Shown here: piece after piece, positions 61,508 through 64,000 of the stretch
Layout: every line of letters starts with the position of its first letter
How positions within the stretch are numbered: the first letter of the stretch is position 1
From: Cupriavidus plantarum
GTDB lineage: Bacteria; Pseudomonadota; Gammaproteobacteria; Burkholderiales; Burkholderiaceae
Length of the DNA stretch: 64,000 nt
Assembly (NCBI RefSeq): GCF_905397285.1
Contig: NZ_CAJPUX010000001.1
Span: 806,001 to 870,000, forward strand
Direction: 5' to 3'
The notes under the pieces: model-generated
Told to the model about the DNA's origin: nothing
What the model saw: the letters and a program-made list of their open reading frames with translations, nothing else
Database searches by the model: none
Position numbers and translations under genes: made by a program

Positions 61508-63271
61508 ATGAACATGCCCAGCGCGGAATTTTCCCACGCAGACAGCAATGCCTCCTCCGCACCCGAAATGATCGGCGCGGAAATCCTCGTCCATGCACTT
61601 GCCGAAGAAGGCGTCGAGTACGTCTGGGGCTACCCCGGCGGCGCAGTGCTGTACATCTACGACGAGCTCCACAAGCAAACGAAATTCGAGCACATCCTGG
61701 TGCGCCACGAGCAGGCTGCCGTGCATGCCGCCGATGGCTATGCGCGCGCGACCGGCAAGGTCGGCGTGGCGCTGGTGACCTCGGGCCCCGGCGTGACGAA
61801 CGCCGTGACCGGTATCGCCACCGCCTATCTGGACTCGATCCCGCTGGTGGTCATCACCGGCAACGTGCCCACGCACGCGATCGGCCAGGACGCGTTCCAG
61901 GAGTGCGATACGGTCGGTATCACGCGGCCCATCGTCAAGCACAACTTCCTTGTGAAGGACGTGCGCGACCTCGCCGCGACGATCAAGAAGGCGTTCTTCA
62001 TCGCCGCCACCGGCCGTCCCGGCCCGGTCGTGGTCGATATCCCGAAAGACGTCTCGCGCAACGCATGCCGCTTCGAATATCCGAAGGCCATCGACATGCG
62101 TTCGTACAACCCGGTGAACAAGGGGCATTCGGGGCAGATCCGCAAGGCCGTGGCGCTGCTGCAGCAGGCCGAGCGTCCGTATATCTATACGGGCGGCGGT
62201 GTCGTGCTGGCCAACGCCAGCGACGAGCTGCGCCAGCTGGCCGCGGTGACGGGTCATCCGGTCACCAACACGCTGATGGGCCTGGGCGCGTTCCCGGGCA
62301 CGAGCAAGCAGTTCCTGGGCATGCTCGGCATGCACGGCACGTATGAAGCCAACATGGCCATGCAGAACTGCGACGTGCTGATCGCGATCGGCGCGCGCTT
62401 CGATGACCGCGTGATCGGCAACCCGGCGCACTTCACGTCGCAGGCCCGCAAGATCATCCACATCGACATCGACCCCTCGTCGATCTCGAAGCGAGTGAAG
62501 GTGGATATTCCCATCGTCGGTAACGTCAAGGACGTGCTGCAGGAGCTCATCGCCCAGCTGCAGGCCAGCGACGTCAAGCCGAAGCGCGAAGCGCTCGCCA
62601 AGTGGTGGGATCAGATCGAGCAGTGGCGTTCGGTGGACTGCCTCAAGTACGACCGCAGTTCCGAGATCATCAAGCCGCAGTACGTGGTCGAAAAGATCTG
62701 GGAACTGACCAAGGGCGACGCGTTCGTCTGCTCCGACGTCGGCCAGCACCAGATGTGGGCCGCTCAGTTCTACAAGTTCGACGAACCGCGCCGCTGGATC
62801 AACTCGGGCGGCCTCGGCACCATGGGTGTCGGCCTGCCGTACGCCATGGGCATCAAGAAGGCGTTCCCGAACAAGGAAGTCGTCACCATCACCGGTGAAG
62901 GCTCGATCCAGATGTGCATCCAGGAACTGTCGACCTGCAAGCAGTACAACACCCCCGTCAAGATCTGCTCGCTCAACAACGGCTATCTGGGCATGGTGCG
63001 CCAGTGGCAGGAAATCGAGTACGACAACCGCTACTCGCATTCCTACATGGACGCGCTGCCTGACTTCGTCAAGCTGGCCGAGTCCTATGGCCACATCGGC
63101 ATGCGCGTCGAACGCGCGTCCGACGTGGAGCCCGCGCTGCGCGAGGCATTCCGCCTGAAGGACCGCACCGTGTTCCTGGACTTCCAGACCGACCCCACCG
63201 AGAACGTGTGGCCGATGGTTCAGGCCGGCAAGGGGATCTCCGAAATGCTGCTCGGCTCGGAGGACCTGTAA
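61508..63271 (+). CDS. ilvB: acetolactate synthase large subunit
   Basis: This 587-residue TPP enzyme condenses pyruvate with pyruvate or 2-ketobutyrate, the first common step of branched-chain amino acid synthesis. Glu68 (VRHEQAAVHAADGYARATG) activates TPP. The FAD-binding middle domain and the C-terminal TPP/Mg motif region (TITGEGSIQMCIQELSTCKQ, LNNGYLGMVRQWQ) follow. AAAGGA precedes the ATG at 61508. It overlaps ilvH by 1 bp. Confidence 0.96.
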   Translation: MNMPSAEFSHADSNASSAPEMIGAEILVHALAEEGVEYVWGYPGGAVLYIYDELHKQTKFEHILVRHEQAAVHAADGYARATGKVGVALVTSGPGVTNAVTGIATAYLDSIPLVVITGNVPTHAIGQDAFQECDTVGITRPIVKHNFLVKDVRDLAATIKKAFFIAATGRPGPVVVDIPKDVSRNACRFEYPKAIDMRSYNPVNKGHSGQIRKAVALLQQAERPYIYTGGGVVLANASDELRQLAAVTGHPVTNTLMGLGAFPGTSKQFLGMLGMHGTYEANMAMQNCDVLIAIGARFDDRVIGNPAHFTSQARKIIHIDIDPSSISKRVKVDIPIVGNVKDVLQELIAQLQASDVKPKREALAKWWDQIEQWRSVDCLKYDRSSEIIKPQYVVEKIWELTKGDAFVCSDVGQHQMWAAQFYKFDEPRRWINSGGLGTMGVGLPYAMGIKKAFPNKEVVTITGEGSIQMCIQELSTCKQYNTPVKICSLNNGYLGMVRQWQEIEYDNRYSHSYMDALPDFVKLAESYGHIGMRVERASDVEPALREAFRLKDRTVFLDFQTDPTENVWPMVQAGKGISEMLLGSEDL

Positions 63272-63762
63272 TGCGACACATCATTTCCGTCCTGCTGGAA
63301 AACGAACCCGGCGCGCTGTCGCGCGTGGTGGGCCTGTTCTCCGCGCGCGGCTACAACATCGAAACGCTGACGGTGGCTCCGACCGAGGATGCTTCGCTGT
63401 CACGGATGACCATCGTGACCACGGGCTCGGATGACGTGATCGAACAGATCACGAAGCATCTGAACCGCCTGGTCGAGGTGGTCAAGGTTGTGGACCTGAC
63501 CGAAGGCGCGCACATCGAGCGCGAGCTGATGCTCGTGAAGGTGCGCGCGGTCGGCAAGGAACGCGAGGAGATGAAGCGTACCGCGGACATCTTCCGCGGC
63601 CGCATCATCGATGTGACCGAGAAAACGTACACCATCGAACTGACCGGCAACGGCGGCAAGCTGGATGCGTTCCTCGACGCGATCGACCGTACGGCGATCC
63701 TGGAGACCGTTCGCACGGGCGGCTCCGGTATCGGTCGCGGCGAGCGCATCCTGAAGGTCTGA
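63271..63762 (+). CDS. ilvH: acetolactate synthase small (regulatory) subunit
   Basis: This 163-residue protein has an N-terminal ACT domain (HIISVLLENEPGALSRVVGL) binding valine for feedback control and a C-terminal domain (GRIIDVTEKTYTIELTG). It activates the large subunit. The ATG at 63271 shares its first A with the ilvB stop. Confidence 0.96.
   Translation: MRHIISVLLENEPGALSRVVGLFSARGYNIETLTVAPTEDASLSRMTIVTTGSDDVIEQITKHLNRLVEVVKVVDLTEGAHIERELMLVKVRAVGKEREEMKRTADIFRGRIIDVTEKTYTIELTGNGGKLDAFLDAIDRTAILETVRTGGSGIGRGERILKV

Positions 63763-64000
<238 letters not shown>

Overview
The window is about 64 kb of GC-rich, gene-dense DNA. Gene content and order point to a Burkholderiales beta-proteobacterium, most likely Cupriavidus or a close Ralstonia relative. 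The signs are parE-SLT transglycosylase-parC, ilvB-ilvH-ilvC behind a divergent sigma factor-DUF3619-DUF3106 operon, the membrane urate hydroxylase PuuD, a short-chain chromate transporter pair, and several DUF1120 secreted proteins. The genus is inferred from protein resemblance, not from a search.

Layout. 1-4.4 kb: the end of a PP2C phosphatase gene, a small protein with a double-glycine-like leader, an LRAT-fold protein, the relic of a probable DUF6932 gene, several unrecognised proteins, tRNA-Arg(CCT) and an EmrE-type SMR exporter. 4.4-8.9 kb: two tandem paralogous solute-binding proteins without a permease, then a terminator-bounded transcript candidate and uup. 8.9-15.8 kb: an MFS exporter with a tiny membrane-protein partner, then topoisomerase IV genes around a lytic transglycosylase gene. 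15.8-21.4 kb: palindromic repeats, the chromate transporter pair and four DUF1120 genes. Two of these four are near-identical and sit in a 1.3-kb duplication whose chrA part has decayed. 21.6-29.5 kb: tRNA-Thr(CGT), fbp, pepN, a DUF4136 lipoprotein and maeB. 29.6-47.6 kb: a purine-catabolism island (porin, uraD, puuE, NCS2 permease, GntR regulator, uraH, puuD, guaD, add, xdhC-xdhB-xdhA, LysR regulator) interrupted by a riboswitch-controlled Mn exporter and a fatty acid desaturase. 47.7-54.6 kb: a DUF4126 protein, a large FtsX-type permease, a truncated haemoglobin, a DUF924 protein, a TetR-LOG pair and two more DUF1120-type genes. 54.8-61.1 kb: dgkA, a glycosyltransferase and an LpxH-like phosphoesterase, then the sigma factor-DUF3619-DUF3106-RDD-lipase operon. 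61.4-64 kb: the ilvBHC operon with a structured leader, ilvC being cut by the window edge.

How the genes work together. Xdh, PuuD, UraH, UraD and PuuE form a route from guanine or adenosine through xanthine and urate to allantoate. GuaD and Add feed it, the NCS2 permease and possibly the porin supply substrate, and a GntR-family and a LysR-family regulator sit at its two divergent promoters. Allantoate-degrading genes are not in the window.

The most unusual signals are: the dispersed DUF1120 family, five members of which share an upstream motif 75-105 nt before the start codon; the near-identity of duplicated DUF1120 genes beside decayed chrA DNA; a GntR-type operator embedded in the uraH coding sequence; and structured leaders ahead of uup, the xdh LysR gene and ilvB.
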